Part shown: in pieces, positions 1 through 8,518 of the stretch
How positions within the stretch are numbered: the stretch's first letter is position 1
Layout: every line of letters begins with the position of its first letter
Origin: Leclercia adecarboxylata
Lineage (GTDB): Bacteria > Pseudomonadota > Gammaproteobacteria > Enterobacterales > Enterobacteriaceae
Length of the DNA: 64,000 bases
Direction: 5' to 3'
Assembly (NCBI RefSeq): GCF_023639785.1
Contig: NZ_CP098325.1
Span: 186,001 to 250,000, forward strand
Notes under the pieces: model-generated
What the model was told of the DNA's origin: nothing
The model's input: the letters and a program-made list of their open reading frames with translations, nothing else
Databases searched by the model: none
Position numbers and translations under genes: made by a program

Positions 1-262
1 CACGCCGCGCAAGATGGCACCGCCGGAGCAGTTCCGCGTCCCGATGATGGTGTGGATGTCTGACAAGTATCTGGCGAACCCGGAGAAAGCCAAAATGTTC
101 GCCCACCTCAAAGAGCAGGCGGATATGAAAGTGGCGCACCGTCATGTGGAGCTGTACGACACCATTCTCGGTTGCCTCGGTTATACCTCGCCGGACGGCG
201 GGATTAACGAGAATAACAACTGGTGTAAAGTGCCGGACACCGCGGTGAAAGCCGCGAAGTAA
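1..262 (+). CDS. eptB: EptB, Kdo phosphoethanolamine transferase (3' fragment)
   Basis: This is the C-terminal end of an inner-membrane enzyme that transfers phosphoethanolamine from phosphatidylethanolamine to the outer Kdo sugar of lipopolysaccharide. The frame is open from base 2 to the TAA at 260-262, so the start lies outside the window. The visible part begins TPRKMAPPEQFRVPMMVWMS, the end of the periplasmic sulfatase-like alkaline-phosphatase fold. It ends in a tail with two cysteines (GCLGY and NNWCK) as I recall for E. coli EptB. The order eptB, tRNA-Pro, dppA is the same as in E. coli, which supports EptB rather than EptA or EptC. The ATG at 14 is internal and not a start. Confidence 0.93.
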   Translation, partial: TPRKMAPPEQFRVPMMVWMSDKYLANPEKAKMFAHLKEQADMKVAHRHVELYDTILGCLGYTSPDGGINENNNWCKVPDTAVKAAK

Positions 263-353
263 CTGGTCTGGCGACTTTATAGCCGATCGAATGGCTTTTT
301 CAGAATAAGGGATTGACGGGGTCGCAGCGTAGCAGTAAGATGCGCTCCGCATT

Positions 354-430
354 CGGCGAGTAGCGCAGCTTGGTAGCGCAACTGGTTTGGGACCAGTGGG
401 TCGGAGGTTCGAATCCTCTCTCGCCGACCA
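354..430 (+). tRNA. proM: tRNA-Pro (anticodon UGG)
   Basis: A complete 77-nt tRNA including the encoded CCA. The acceptor stem CGGCGAG pairs with CTCGCCG. The anticodon stem ACTGG/CCAGT encloses the loop TTTGGGA, giving anticodon UGG, and the T-arm is GGAGG-TTCGAAT-CCTCT. It reads proline codons CCN. As I recall them, E. coli has proK (CGG anticodon) at this eptB-dppA position, whereas this sequence matches proM (UGG), which in E. coli sits in the argX-hisR-leuT-proM cluster. The symbol therefore reflects sequence identity and not map position. A terminator follows immediately, so it is probably a single-gene transcript. Confidence 0.95.
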
Positions 431-469
431 CATTCGAAAACCCCGCTCTTTGAGCGGGGTTTTTTGCAT
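413..469 (+). repeat. Direct repeat copy 1: tRNA-Pro 3' end plus terminator
   Basis: These 57 bases run from the T-arm of the tRNA-Pro through CCA and its terminator. They recur without change at 579-635, 166 bp downstream. The duplication resembles in layout the rtT repeats after E. coli tyrT, which also carry the 3' end of the upstream tRNA; that comparison is from memory. Confidence 0.9.
438..468 (+). terminator. Rho-independent terminator of tRNA-Pro
   Basis: The stem AACCCCGCTC / GAGCGGGGTT with a short TTT loop is followed by a T tract. It lies eight bases after the tRNA CCA. An exact second copy lies at 604-634 as part of a 57-bp direct repeat. Confidence 0.9.
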
Positions 470-488
470 CTGAAATTAATAAGGATGA

Positions 489-635
489 GAACCTCCGGGG
501 CAGGAGGTTCGACTCGAGCGAAGCGAGAGAACGTTGCTTCAGCAACGGCCCGCAGGGCGAGTCACGGAGTGACGAGTTATCCTCTCTCGCCGACCACATT
601 CGAAAACCCCGCTCTTTGAGCGGGGTTTTTTGCAT
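489..635 (+). repeat. Partial tRNA-Pro duplicate interrupted in the T-loop by a 66-nt multi-hairpin element
   Basis: GGAGGTTCGA at 503-512 and the tRNA 3' end from 579 together rebuild the tRNA-Pro T-arm and acceptor end, but 66 nt (513-578) separate the halves inside the T-loop. The block ACTCG (512-516) pairs with CGAGT (573-577) and closes four inner hairpins. These are CTC-GA-GC(GAA)GC-GA-GAG at 513-529, CGTTGC(TTCA)GCAACG at 532-547, GCCC(GCA)GGGC at 548-558 and GTCAC(GGA)GTGAC at 561-573. The first shares bases with the closing stem, so the two are alternatives. Upstream, GAACCTCC at 489-496 pairs with GGAGGTTC at 503-510, so the same T-arm strand can fold two ways. The unit ends with the duplicated terminator. 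Its function is unknown to me. Confidence 0.85.
604..634 (+). terminator. Duplicated rho-independent terminator
   Basis: An exact copy of the terminator at 438-468, with the same ten-base-pair GC-rich stem and T tract. It ends any transcript that reads through the partial tRNA duplicate. Confidence 0.85.
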
Positions 636-1240
636 TTATCGCCTGTAGAAATTAACTCCCCAAAAGACTTATCTGCCTTAATTGGCAAAAATACGCCTTA
701 CCTCAGTTTCACTCTGCCTGTTAACGTTTATGTGACATATTCCATTGTATTTTTTTATATATGGAATGATCTTTTTTCGCGTTGCTTATACATAACCTCA
801 GCATTTTCCCCTGTGCGTTTTAACGTTCACGGCATTTAGTGCGCAGATAATCGCCATTCCGTAAGAAAATTTACCCTGGTTGAATAAATGTTAATCACTG
901 GTTGTAGGAGAATGTGCAGAGAGTTGTGCTGCATCATGGCGGGTAGCATAAATTTCCCTGCTGAAAATATGCCCCGGTAGTTTTTTTAATCTTTGTTTGC
1001 CAATTCTCACACTTAGCGTAAATCCCCGTCACCTGTATTGACGTTTTCACATTCTGTTGACAGATTGTAGGGCACGAGGGGCAATTCAGGGAGGATCTGC
1101 GCTGCAACTCAGTCGCTCTTCTGAAAGGAATCTCCATCCCTTATAACGCCTTTGGGCAGCACCGACCGGACCGGGTAAAAAATAAATTAAAGGTCAGGCG
1201 GAGTAACACAACAAAAACATCACATTGGAGCAGAATAACA
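636..1240 (+). promoter_or_regulatory. dppA upstream region and long 5' leader
   Basis: There is no convincing gene in these 605 bases; the short frame at 630-839 has no recognisable protein or ribosome-binding site. Bases 636-1000 are AT-rich. A -35-like TTGACG lies at 1038-1043 and a second, TTGACA, at 1057-1062. From E. coli knowledge the dppA transcript starts about 165 nt before the gene, which would be near 1076 here. The sequence from about 1055 to the start is strongly E. coli-like, fitting a conserved leader under post-transcriptional control. Confidence 0.6.
1204..1217 (+). promoter_or_regulatory. Probable GcvB small-RNA target in the dppA leader
   Basis: The CA-rich run AACACAACAAAAAC lies just upstream of the dppA ribosome-binding site (GGAG at 1227-1230). 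Such CA-rich tracts are the known target of the GU-rich R1 region of GcvB, which represses dppA in E. coli and Salmonella. The gcvB gene itself is outside the window, so the pairing is inferred. Confidence 0.6.
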
Positions 1241-2848
1241 ATGAGTATTTCCTTGAAGAAGTCAGGGATGCTGAAGCTTGGTCTGAGCCTGGTAGCCATG
1301 ACTGTCGCAGCAAGCGTACAGGCAAAAACGTTGGTCTACTGTTCTGAAGGCTCGCCGGAAGGCTTTAACCCACAGCTCTTTACCTCGGGTACGACGTACG
1401 ACGCCAGCTCTGTACCTATCTATAACCGTCTGGTTGAATTCAAAACCGGTACCACGGAAGTTATTCCGGGTCTGGCAGAGAAGTGGGAAGTCAGCGAAGA
1501 CGGTAAAACCTATACCTTCCACCTGCGCCAGGGCGTGAAGTGGCAGGACAGCAAAGAGTTCAAACCGACGCGCGATCTGAACGCAGACGACGTGGTGTTC
1601 TCCTTCGACCGTCAGAAAAATGCCCAGAACCCGTACCACAAAGTCTCCGGCGGCAGCTATGAGTACTTCGAAGGTATGGGTCTGCCGGATCTGATCAGCG
1701 AAGTGAAAAAAGTTGACGATAAGACCGTTCAGTTCGTGCTGACCCGTCCGGAAGCGCCATTCCTGGCTGACCTGGCTATGGACTTCGCCTCTATTCTCTC
1801 TAAAGAGTACGCGGACAACATGCTGAAAGCCGGCACCCCGGAAAAAGTTGACCTGAACCCAATCGGTACCGGTCCATTCCAGCTGCTGCAGTACCAGAAA
1901 GACTCCCGTATTCTGTATAAAGCGTTCGAAGGTTACTGGGGCACCAAGCCGCAGATCGACCGTCTGGTCTTCTCTATCACGCCTGACGCCTCCGTGCGTT
2001 ACGCCAAACTGCAGAAGAACGAGTGCCAGGTGATGCCATACCCGAACCCGGCTGACATTGCGCGCATGAAGCAGGACAAAAACATCAACCTGCTGGAGCA
2101 GGCGGGTCTGAACGTTGGCTATCTCTCCTTCAACACCGAGAAGAAACCTTTTGATGACGTGAAAGTGCGTCAGGCGCTGACCTACGCGGTAAACAAAGAC
2201 GCGATCATTAAAGCCGTTTACCAGGGTGCGGGCGTTGCTGCCAAGAACCTGATCCCACCAACCATGTGGGGCTACAACGACGACGTTAAGGACTACACCT
2301 ACGATCCTGAGAAAGCGAAAGCGCTGCTGAAAGAAGCAGGCCAGGATAAAGGCTTCACCGTTGAACTGTGGGCAATGCCAGTCCAGCGTCCATACAACCC
2401 GAACGCTCGCCGTATGGCCGAGATGGTTCAGGCTGACTGGGCTAAGATCGGCGTTCAGGCCAAAATCGTGACCTACGAGTGGGGCGAGTACCTGAAGCGT
2501 GCTAAAGCCGGTGAGCACCAGGCTGTGATGATGGGCTGGACCGGTGACAACGGGGATCCGGATAACTTCTTCGCGACCCTGTTCAGCTGCGCCGCAGCGA
2601 AAGACGGTTCTAACTACTCTCGCTGGTGCTACAAGCCGTTTGAAGACCTGATTCAGCCGGCACGTGCTGCAGAAGATCATAACAAGCGTATCGAACTGTA
2701 CAAACAGGCTCAGGTTGTGATGCATGACCAGGCTCCGGCGCTGATCGTGGCTCACTCCACCGTGTATGAGCCAGTGCGTAAAGAAGTTAAAGGCTACGTG
2801 GTTGATCCACTGGGTAAACACCACTTCGAAAACGTCTCTGTTGAATAA
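1241..2848 (+). CDS. dppA: DppA, periplasmic dipeptide-binding protein
   Basis: The 535-residue precursor is the solute-binding protein of the Dpp ABC transporter; it captures dipeptides in the periplasm, and in E. coli also contributes to haem uptake and chemotaxis. A Sec signal peptide covers residues 1-28: a lysine-containing start, a hydrophobic core LGLSLVAMTVAASVQA, and a cut before KTLVYCSEG. The mature part is an SBP_5 family peptide-binding protein. The ATG follows GGAG with about ten bases between. The gene heads dppABCDF. The 177-base gap to dppB holds a REP-type element and a hairpin, which would leave more DppA message than membrane-component message. Confidence 0.98.
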   Translation: MSISLKKSGMLKLGLSLVAMTVAASVQAKTLVYCSEGSPEGFNPQLFTSGTTYDASSVPIYNRLVEFKTGTTEVIPGLAEKWEVSEDGKTYTFHLRQGVKWQDSKEFKPTRDLNADDVVFSFDRQKNAQNPYHKVSGGSYEYFEGMGLPDLISEVKKVDDKTVQFVLTRPEAPFLADLAMDFASILSKEYADNMLKAGTPEKVDLNPIGTGPFQLLQYQKDSRILYKAFEGYWGTKPQIDRLVFSITPDASVRYAKLQKNECQVMPYPNPADIARMKQDKNINLLEQAGLNVGYLSFNTEKKPFDDVKVRQALTYAVNKDAIIKAVYQGAGVAAKNLIPPTMWGYNDDVKDYTYDPEKAKALLKEAGQDKGFTVELWAMPVQRPYNPNARRMAEMVQADWAKIGVQAKIVTYEWGEYLKRAKAGEHQAVMMGWTGDNGDPDNFFATLFSCAAAKDGSNYSRWCYKPFEDLIQPARAAEDHNKRIELYKQAQVVMHDQAPALIVAHSTVYEPVRKEVKGYVVDPLGKHHFENVSVE

Positions 2849-2858
2849 TTAAAAGCAA

Positions 2859-2926
2859 CGCCAGGCGGCGCTGCGTTTGCACTGGCCTACGGCATGTAGG
2901 CCGGGTAAGCGTAGCGCCACCCGGCA
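2859..2926 (+). repeat. REP/BIME element between dppA and dppB
   Basis: The core GTAGGCCGGGTAAGCGTAGC is followed by GCCACCCGGC, which pairs with the GCCGGGT arm. A degenerate inverted partner (CAGGCGGCGCTGCG) precedes it. This is the classic enterobacterial repetitive extragenic palindrome. Inside an operon such elements usually stabilise the upstream message. Confidence 0.8.
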
Positions 2927-2937
2927 GCAGTGCTTTA

Positions 2938-2964
2938 TTCCCTCTCTAAAAGGGGAGGGAATAA
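2938..2964 (+). other. Hairpin in the dppA-dppB spacer
   Basis: TTCCCTC at about 2939-2945 and GAGGGAA at about 2956-2962 form a seven-base-pair stem. There is no T tract, so this looks like an RNA-stability or pause element and not a terminator. It may be a degenerate relative of the CCCTCTCCC palindromes at 33982, 46825 and 48631. Confidence 0.5.
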
Positions 2965-3025
2965 GATTTGTGAGCAATACAGACGTCACGCCTTCCGGCG
3001 AGCGTCATTAGAGAGAATCCGGGTT

Positions 3026-4045
3026 ATGTTGCAGTTCATCCTCCGACGTCTGGGACTTGTTATCCCTACGTTTATCGGTATCACCCTTCTCACCTTCGCT
3101 TTCGTCCATATGATCCCCGGTGACCCGGTCATGATTATGGCGGGCGAGCGTGGCATTTCTCCTGAACGTCATGCACAACTGTTGGCCGAACTGGGGCTTG
3201 ATAAGCCGATGTGGCAGCAGTATCTCCACTATATCTGGGGTGTGATGCATGGTGATTTAGGTATCTCGCTGAAAAGCCGTCTTCCGGTATGGGACGAGTT
3301 CGTACCACGCTTTAAAGCGACGCTGGAACTCGGTGTCTGCGCCATGATTTTTGCCGTCGCCGTGGGTATCCCGGTGGGCGTGCTGGCTGCGGTAAAACGT
3401 GGCTCCATCTTTGATCATACCGCCGTTGGCCTGGCGCTGACCGGTTACTCCATGCCTATCTTCTGGTGGGGCATGATGCTGATCATGCTGGTTTCGGTGC
3501 AGTGGAACCTGACGCCGGTCTCCGGACGCGTTAGCGACATGGTCTTCCTGGATGATACCAACCCGCTGACCGGTTTTATGCTGATCGACACGGCCATCTG
3601 GGGCGAAGAGGGCAACTTTATTGATGCGCTGGCGCATATGATCCTGCCTGCGATGGTGCTCGGGACAATCCCGCTGGCGGTTATCGTGCGTATGACCCGT
3701 TCGTCGATGCTGGAAGTGCTTGGCGAAGATTATATCCGTACTGCCCGCGCCAAAGGCCTGACCCGCATGCGCGTGATTATCGTTCATGCGCTGCGTAACG
3801 CCATGCTGCCGGTGGTCACGGTTATCGGTCTGCAGGTGGGCACGCTGCTGGCAGGGGCGATCCTGACCGAAACCATCTTCTCCTGGCCAGGGCTGGGTCG
3901 CTGGCTGATTGACGCGCTGCAGCGCCGTGACTATCCGGTTGTGCAGGGCGGTGTTCTGCTGGTGGCGACGATGATTATCCTCGTCAACCTGCTGGTCGAT
4001 TTGCTGTACGGCGTGGTGAACCCGCGTATTCGTCATAAGAAGTAA
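3026..4045 (+). CDS. dppB: DppB, dipeptide ABC transporter permease
   Basis: This 339-residue inner-membrane protein is one of the two permease halves that form the dipeptide channel. I place the start at 3026 (MLQFILRRLGLVIPTFIG) because it gives the E. coli length; the open frame runs back to 2930 but that part looks non-coding. About six hydrophobic segments are visible. The EAA loop that docks on the ATPases lies near EDYIRTARAKGLTRMRVI in the C-terminal third. DppC starts nine bases after the stop, so translation is probably coupled. Confidence 0.97.
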   Translation: MLQFILRRLGLVIPTFIGITLLTFAFVHMIPGDPVMIMAGERGISPERHAQLLAELGLDKPMWQQYLHYIWGVMHGDLGISLKSRLPVWDEFVPRFKATLELGVCAMIFAVAVGIPVGVLAAVKRGSIFDHTAVGLALTGYSMPIFWWGMMLIMLVSVQWNLTPVSGRVSDMVFLDDTNPLTGFMLIDTAIWGEEGNFIDALAHMILPAMVLGTIPLAVIVRMTRSSMLEVLGEDYIRTARAKGLTRMRVIIVHALRNAMLPVVTVIGLQVGTLLAGAILTETIFSWPGLGRWLIDALQRRDYPVVQGGVLLVATMIILVNLLVDLLYGVVNPRIRHKK

Positions 4046-4054
4046 GGGGCCATC

Positions 4055-4951
4055 ATGTCACAAGTTACTGCAAATAAAGCTGCACCGGTGCCAATGACGC
4101 CGCTGCAGGAGTTCTGGCACTACTTCAAGCGCAACAAAGGCGCAGTGGTGGGGCTGGTCTATGTTTCCATCATGATCATCATCGCCGTTTTTGCGAACGT
4201 ACTCGCACCGCATAACCCAGCGGAGCAGTTCCGCGACGTGCTGCTGGCACCGCCAGCCTGGCAGGAAGGTGGAACATTTGCCCACCTGCTGGGTACCGAT
4301 GACGTGGGCCGCGATGTGCTCTCCCGTCTGATGTACGGTGCGCGTCTGTCGCTGCTGGTTGGCTGTCTGGTGGTGGTGCTCTCGCTGATCCTCGGCGTAG
4401 TGCTGGGCCTGATCGCCGGTTACTTTGGCGGCCTGATTGATAACACCATTATGCGTGTCGTCGACATCATGCTGGCCCTGCCAAGCCTGCTGCTGGCGCT
4501 GGTTCTGGTGGCCATCTTCGGCCCGTCAATCGGCAATGCCGCGCTCGCCCTGACGTTCGTTGCCCTTCCTCACTACGTGCGATTAACCCGTGCGGCGGTG
4601 CTGGTGGAAGTGAACCGTGACTACGTTACCGCGTCTCGCGTGGCCGGTGCCGGTGCGATGCGCCAGATGTTCGTCAATATTCTTCCTAACTGCCTTGCGC
4701 CGCTGATTGTTCAGGCATCGCTCGGTTTCTCTAACGCCATTCTCGATATGGCCGCTCTTGGCTTCCTTGGCATGGGTGCGCAGCCGCCAACACCGGAGTG
4801 GGGCACCATGCTCTCCGACGTGTTGCAGTTCGCGCAAAGCGCCTGGTGGGTCGTGACCTTCCCGGGTCTGGCGATCCTGCTGACGGTGCTGGCATTTAAC
4901 CTGATGGGTGATGGTCTGCGTGATGCACTTGATCCCAAACTGAAGCAGTAA
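4055..4951 (+). CDS. dppC: DppC, dipeptide ABC transporter permease
   Basis: This 298-residue permease partner of DppB has a cytoplasmic N-terminal segment with the OppC-type motif near [19 protein letters not shown]. It is followed by about six membrane helices and an EAA loop ([19 protein letters not shown]). The gene begins nine bases after dppB and ends ten bases before dppD. Length and sequence are those of the enterobacterial family. Confidence 0.97.
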   Translation: MSQVTANKAAPVPMTPLQEFWHYFKRNKGAVVGLVYVSIMIIIAVFANVLAPHNPAEQFRDVLLAPPAWQEGGTFAHLLGTDDVGRDVLSRLMYGARLSLLVGCLVVVLSLILGVVLGLIAGYFGGLIDNTIMRVVDIMLALPSLLLALVLVAIFGPSIGNAALALTFVALPHYVRLTRAAVLVEVNRDYVTASRVAGAGAMRQMFVNILPNCLAPLIVQASLGFSNAILDMAALGFLGMGAQPPTPEWGTMLSDVLQFAQSAWWVVTFPGLAILLTVLAFNLMGDGLRDALDPKLKQ

Positions 4952-4961
4952 GAGGCACGAG

Positions 4962-5945
4962 ATGGCGTTATTAAATGTAGATAAATTATCGGTGCACTTC
5001 GGTGACGTAGGCTCCGAGTTTCGCGCCGTAGACCGTGTTAGCTACAGCGTAAATCAGGGTGAAGTGGTCGGCATTGTCGGGGAGTCCGGCTCCGGTAAGT
5101 CGGTGAGCTCACTGGCGATCATGGGACTGATTGATTTTCCCGGCCGCGTGATGGCGGAAAACCTGGCGTTCAATGGTCAGGATCTGAAGCGCATTTCTGA
5201 AAAAGAGCGCCGCAATCTGGTCGGCGCCGAAGTGGCGATGATCTTCCAGGACCCGATGACCAGCCTTAACCCGTGCTACACCGTGGGTTTCCAGATTATG
5301 GAAGCCATCAAGGTGCATCAGGGTGGTAATAAGAAAACCCGTCGCCAGCGTGCCATCGACCTGCTGACCCAGGTGGGTATTCCTGATCCAGCCTCGCGTC
5401 TGGATGTCTATCCGCATCAGCTCTCCGGCGGGATGAGCCAGCGTGTAATGATCGCCATGGCAATCGCCTGTCGTCCAAAACTGCTGATTGCGGATGAACC
5501 GACAACCGCGCTGGACGTGACCATTCAGGCACAGATCATCGAGCTACTGCTGGAGTTACAGCAGAAAGAGAACATGGCGCTGATCCTGATCACCCATGAC
5601 CTGGCGTTAGTGGCCGAAGCGGCGCATAAAATCATCGTGATGTATGCCGGACAGGTCGTGGAGACCGGCAGCTCGCACGATATCTTCCGCGCGCCGCGTC
5701 ACCCTTATACCCAGGCGCTGCTGCGGGCGTTGCCGGAGTTTGCCCAGGATAAGGCGCGTCTGGCGTCACTGCCGGGCGTGGTACCGGGGAAATACGACCG
5801 CCCGACCGGCTGCCTGCTGAACCCGCGTTGCCCGTATGCCACGGACAAATGCCGCGCTGATGAGCCGGATCTCTATACGCTCAGTGACGGTCGTCAGTCT
5901 AAATGTCACTACCCACTCGATGATGCCGGGAGGCCCACACTATGA
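4962..5945 (+). CDS. dppD: DppD, dipeptide ABC transporter ATPase
   Basis: This 327-residue ATP-binding subunit has Walker A GESGSGKS (residues 40-47), signature LSGGMSQ (154-160), Walker B LLIADEP (174-180) and the switch histidine in ITHDL. The C-terminal oligopeptide-transporter extension carries cysteines at 284, 290, 297 and 315, a pattern reported to hold an iron-sulfur cluster in Dpp/Opp ATPases. The stop codon overlaps the dppF start (ATGA), so the two ATPase subunits are translationally coupled, as expected for a DppD-DppF heterodimer. Confidence 0.97.
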   Translation: MALLNVDKLSVHFGDVGSEFRAVDRVSYSVNQGEVVGIVGESGSGKSVSSLAIMGLIDFPGRVMAENLAFNGQDLKRISEKERRNLVGAEVAMIFQDPMTSLNPCYTVGFQIMEAIKVHQGGNKKTRRQRAIDLLTQVGIPDPASRLDVYPHQLSGGMSQRVMIAMAIACRPKLLIADEPTTALDVTIQAQIIELLLELQQKENMALILITHDLALVAEAAHKIIVMYAGQVVETGSSHDIFRAPRHPYTQALLRALPEFAQDKARLASLPGVVPGKYDRPTGCLLNPRCPYATDKCRADEPDLYTLSDGRQSKCHYPLDDAGRPTL

Positions 5946-6955
5946 GTACGCAAGAGGCCACCATGCAACAGCCGCTGTTGCAGGCTATCGATCTGAAAAA
6001 ACACTATCCGGTGAAGAAGGGGATGTTTGCCCCTGAGCGCCTGGTGAAAGCGCTGGATGGCGTCTCCTTTACCCTCGAGCGCGGCAAAACGCTGGCGGTG
6101 GTGGGGGAGTCCGGCTGTGGGAAATCGACCCTGGGCCGTCTGCTGACGATGATTGAAACGCCTACCGGCGGTGAACTCTATTATCAGGGACAGGACCTGC
6201 TCAAGCACGATCCGCAGGCGCAGAAGCTGCGTCGCCAGAAAATCCAGATTGTGTTCCAGAACCCGTACGGTTCATTGAACCCGCGCAAGAAAGTGGGGCA
6301 GATTCTGGAAGAGCCGCTGCTGATTAACAGTAATCTCAGCAAAGAGCAGCGTCGTGAAAAAGCGCTGGCGATGATGGCGAAAGTGGGGCTCAAAACCGAG
6401 CATTACGATCGCTATCCGCATATGTTCTCCGGCGGCCAGCGTCAGCGTATCGCTATCGCCCGTGGTCTGATGCTCGATCCGGACGTGGTGATCGCCGATG
6501 AACCTGTCTCCGCGCTGGACGTTTCCGTTCGTGCGCAGGTGCTGAACCTGATGATGGACCTGCAGCAGGATTTAGGTCTGTCTTACGTCTTCATCTCCCA
6601 CGACCTGTCAGTGGTAGAACACATTGCGGATGAAGTGATGGTCATGTACCTGGGCCGCTGCGTGGAGAAGGGAACTAAAGATCAGATCTTTAATAACCCG
6701 CGCCATCCGTATACGCAGGCGTTGCTCTCTGCGACGCCGCGTCTGAACCCGGATGAACGTCGGGAGCGTATTAAGCTGACCGGCGAGCTGCCAAGCCCGC
6801 TTAATCCGCCGCCGGGTTGTGCCTTCAATGCCCGCTGCCGTCGTCGTTTTGGGCCCTGTACCCAGCTGCAACCGCAGTTAAAAGACTACGGCGGACAACT
6901 GGTGGCCTGCTTTGCGGTCGATCAGGATGAAAACGGCGAGAAGCCTCAGGTGTAA
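5942..6955 (+). CDS. dppF: DppF, dipeptide ABC transporter ATPase
   Basis: This 337-residue second ATPase of the Dpp system has Walker A GESGCGKS (residues 55-62), signature FSGGQ (162-166), Walker B VVIADEP (182-188) and [10 protein letters not shown]. It begins inside the last codons of dppD through a four-base overlap. The C-terminal [15 protein letters not shown] again has clustered cysteines. It is the last gene of the operon and is followed by a two-way terminator and then convergent coaA. In E. coli, as I recall, yhjV is next instead. Confidence 0.97.
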   Translation: MSTQEATMQQPLLQAIDLKKHYPVKKGMFAPERLVKALDGVSFTLERGKTLAVVGESGCGKSTLGRLLTMIETPTGGELYYQGQDLLKHDPQAQKLRRQKIQIVFQNPYGSLNPRKKVGQILEEPLLINSNLSKEQRREKALAMMAKVGLKTEHYDRYPHMFSGGQRQRIAIARGLMLDPDVVIADEPVSALDVSVRAQVLNLMMDLQQDLGLSYVFISHDLSVVEHIADEVMVMYLGRCVEKGTKDQIFNNPRHPYTQALLSATPRLNPDERRERIKLTGELPSPLNPPPGCAFNARCRRRFGPCTQLQPQLKDYGGQLVACFAVDQDENGEKPQV

Positions 6956-6958
6956 GTC

Positions 6959-6992
6959 ATAAAAAAACCGGCGAATTCGCCGGTTTTTTATT
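6959..6992. terminator. Bidirectional terminator between dppF and coaA
   Basis: An A-rich run, the stem ACCGGCGAA / TTCGCCGGT and a T tract form a perfect palindrome that can end both rightward dppF and leftward coaA transcripts. It marks the dppF/coaA junction. Confidence 0.9.
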
Positions 6993-7004
6993 GGTTGCGC
7001 AGCA

Positions 7005-7955
7005 CTATTTTCGTAAACGGATCTGGTCGACAGCGTGCTTTTCACTTTTGGTGAGGATCAGGCTGGCGCGCTCACGCGTCGGCAGTATGTTCTCTTTCAG
7101 GTTCACGTAATTAATCTCATTCCACAGCGCGGTCGCCACATTCACAGCCTCTTCTTTCGAAAGCTGGGCGTAGTTGTGGAAGTAAGAGTCAGGATCGGTG
7201 AACGCCCCTTCGCGGAACTTCAGGAAGCGGTTGATGTACCAGTTTTGCAGCAAATCTTCCGGGGCATCGACATAAATGGAGAAATCGACAAAGTCAGAGA
7301 CAAAGACATGATGCGGGTCATGAGGATAGTCCATGCCGCTTTGCAGAACATTTAACCCTTCCAGAATCAGAATGTCCGGCTGCACTACCGTTTTGTCCCC
7401 GTCCGGAATGCGGTCGTAGATCAGGTGCGAATACACCGGTGCCGTAACGTTCGGCGCGCCGGATTTCAGATCCGAAACGAATTTCACCAGACGGTGCATA
7501 TCATAAGAGAGGGGGAAGCCCTTCTTCTTCATCAGACCGCGTTCTTTCAGCACCTCATTGGGATGCAGGAAGCCGTCGGTGGTGATCAGCTCAACGCTGC
7601 GATGCTCTGGCCAGCGGCTCAGCAGCGCCTGCAGGACGCGCGCGGTAGTGCTTTTACCCACGGCCACGCTGCCGGCAATACTGATGATATAAGGAATGCG
7701 TTGCCCATTAGTCCCGAGGAACTGCTCCAGGACGGCCTGTCGACGAAGGTTGGAACTGATATAAAAATTCAGCAAACGTGACAGAGGCAAATAAATTTCG
7801 GCAACTTCTTCAAGCGACAGGTCTTCGTTTATCCCTTTTAACCGCGCGATTTCGCCTTCCGTTAAGGTCATCGGGACAGAATCACGCAGAGCAGCCCACT
7901 GGCTGCGGCTAAACTGGAGATAAGGCGTCATTAACGTTTGCTCTTTTTTGCTCAT
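7005..7955 (-). CDS. coaA: CoaA, pantothenate kinase type I
   Basis: This 316-residue enzyme phosphorylates pantothenate, the first committed and feedback-controlled step of coenzyme A synthesis. The P-loop GSVAVGKS is at residues 95-102, and [10 protein letters not shown] supplies active-site residues. I place the start at 7955 ([12 protein letters not shown]) to match E. coli; the frame extends to 7988 but without a recognisable sequence. It is divergent from the thrU operon, as in E. coli, but its 3' neighbour is dppF where E. coli has birA-murB-rrnB. A panS-like pantothenate-pathway transporter lies at 57131-58075. Confidence 0.97.
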   Translation of the reverse strand: MSKKEQTLMTPYLQFSRSQWAALRDSVPMTLTEGEIARLKGINEDLSLEEVAEIYLPLSRLLNFYISSNLRRQAVLEQFLGTNGQRIPYIISIAGSVAVGKSTTARVLQALLSRWPEHRSVELITTDGFLHPNEVLKERGLMKKKGFPLSYDMHRLVKFVSDLKSGAPNVTAPVYSHLIYDRIPDGDKTVVQPDILILEGLNVLQSGMDYPHDPHHVFVSDFVDFSIYVDAPEDLLQNWYINRFLKFREGAFTDPDSYFHNYAQLSKEEAVNVATALWNEINYVNLKENILPTRERASLILTKSEKHAVDQIRLRK

Positions 7956-8292
7956 AAGCATGCTTGAGTGAAGCGTCTCATCCCACAACAGAGGCTAGCC
8001 ATGCGGGGTATGGCACATCACATAATAGTTAATTTTGGACAATGGGCAGGAGGGTAACACCAGATGAGCCGAATAATAAGAAAAAATATGGCTCCATGTT
8101 ACGTTAAGCGGGAAGGGTCACAGACCGGGTTTGCGCCCATTCCAAAGCCGTATATGGTGAATATTTGTGCGCGTTTGCTTGAAAATACAGCGTTATTCTC
8201 TCTTCTCGCACAAAATGTGAGCGAAAGAACAATTTATGCAAATTTTTAGTTGCATGACTGCCCATGTCTCCATAGAATGCGCGCTACTTGAT
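7956..8292. promoter_or_regulatory. coaA-thrU divergent intergenic region
   Basis: There is no credible gene here; the frame at 8064-8249 overlaps the promoter region and has no recognisable protein. The right end carries the thrU promoter, with AT-rich tracts upstream (8210-8250) suited to UP-element and Fis binding, as known for this operon in E. coli. I see no strong coaA promoter. Confidence 0.5.
8250..8285 (+). promoter_or_regulatory. Promoter of the thrU-tyrU-glyT-thrT-tufB operon
   Basis: A -35 box TTGCAT (8250-8255), a 17-base spacer and a -10 box TAGAAT (8273-8278) are followed by the GC-rich discriminator GCGCGC. That discriminator is typical of stable-RNA promoters under stringent control. 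Confidence 0.85.
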
Positions 8293-8368
<76 letters not shown>

Positions 8369-8376
8369 TCAAGTCC

Positions 8377-8461
<85 letters not shown>

Positions 8462-8518
8462 CTTTCTGGCAGCGTTAACGCCGCCGGAGTTGGTTGAAAA
8501 AATTAACCAGCTCGAACT

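Noticed and set aside
413..635. The 57-bp direct repeat as attL/attR of an integrated genomic island.
   Set aside because: Only 109 bp lie between the copies, with no integrase and no cargo. At most it could be the scar of an excised element; the internal hairpin structure fits a repeat unit better.
300..839. Short frames across the tRNA-Pro repeat (300-635) and just after it (630-839).
   Set aside because: The first translates tRNA and terminator sequence; the second has no similarity or ribosome-binding site.
1262..2824. A 520-codon leftward open frame opposite dppA, and many similar long antisense frames (for example 15953-17377, 18228-19769, 20037-22499, 61545-62912, and rightward 27055-28065).
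   Set aside because: They mirror highly expressed GC-biased genes, have no recognisable domains or ribosome-binding sites, and show the composition expected of shadows.
8064..8249. A 61-codon rightward frame between coaA and thrU.
   Set aside because: It has no similarity and no clear ribosome-binding site, and its end abuts the conserved stable-RNA promoter.
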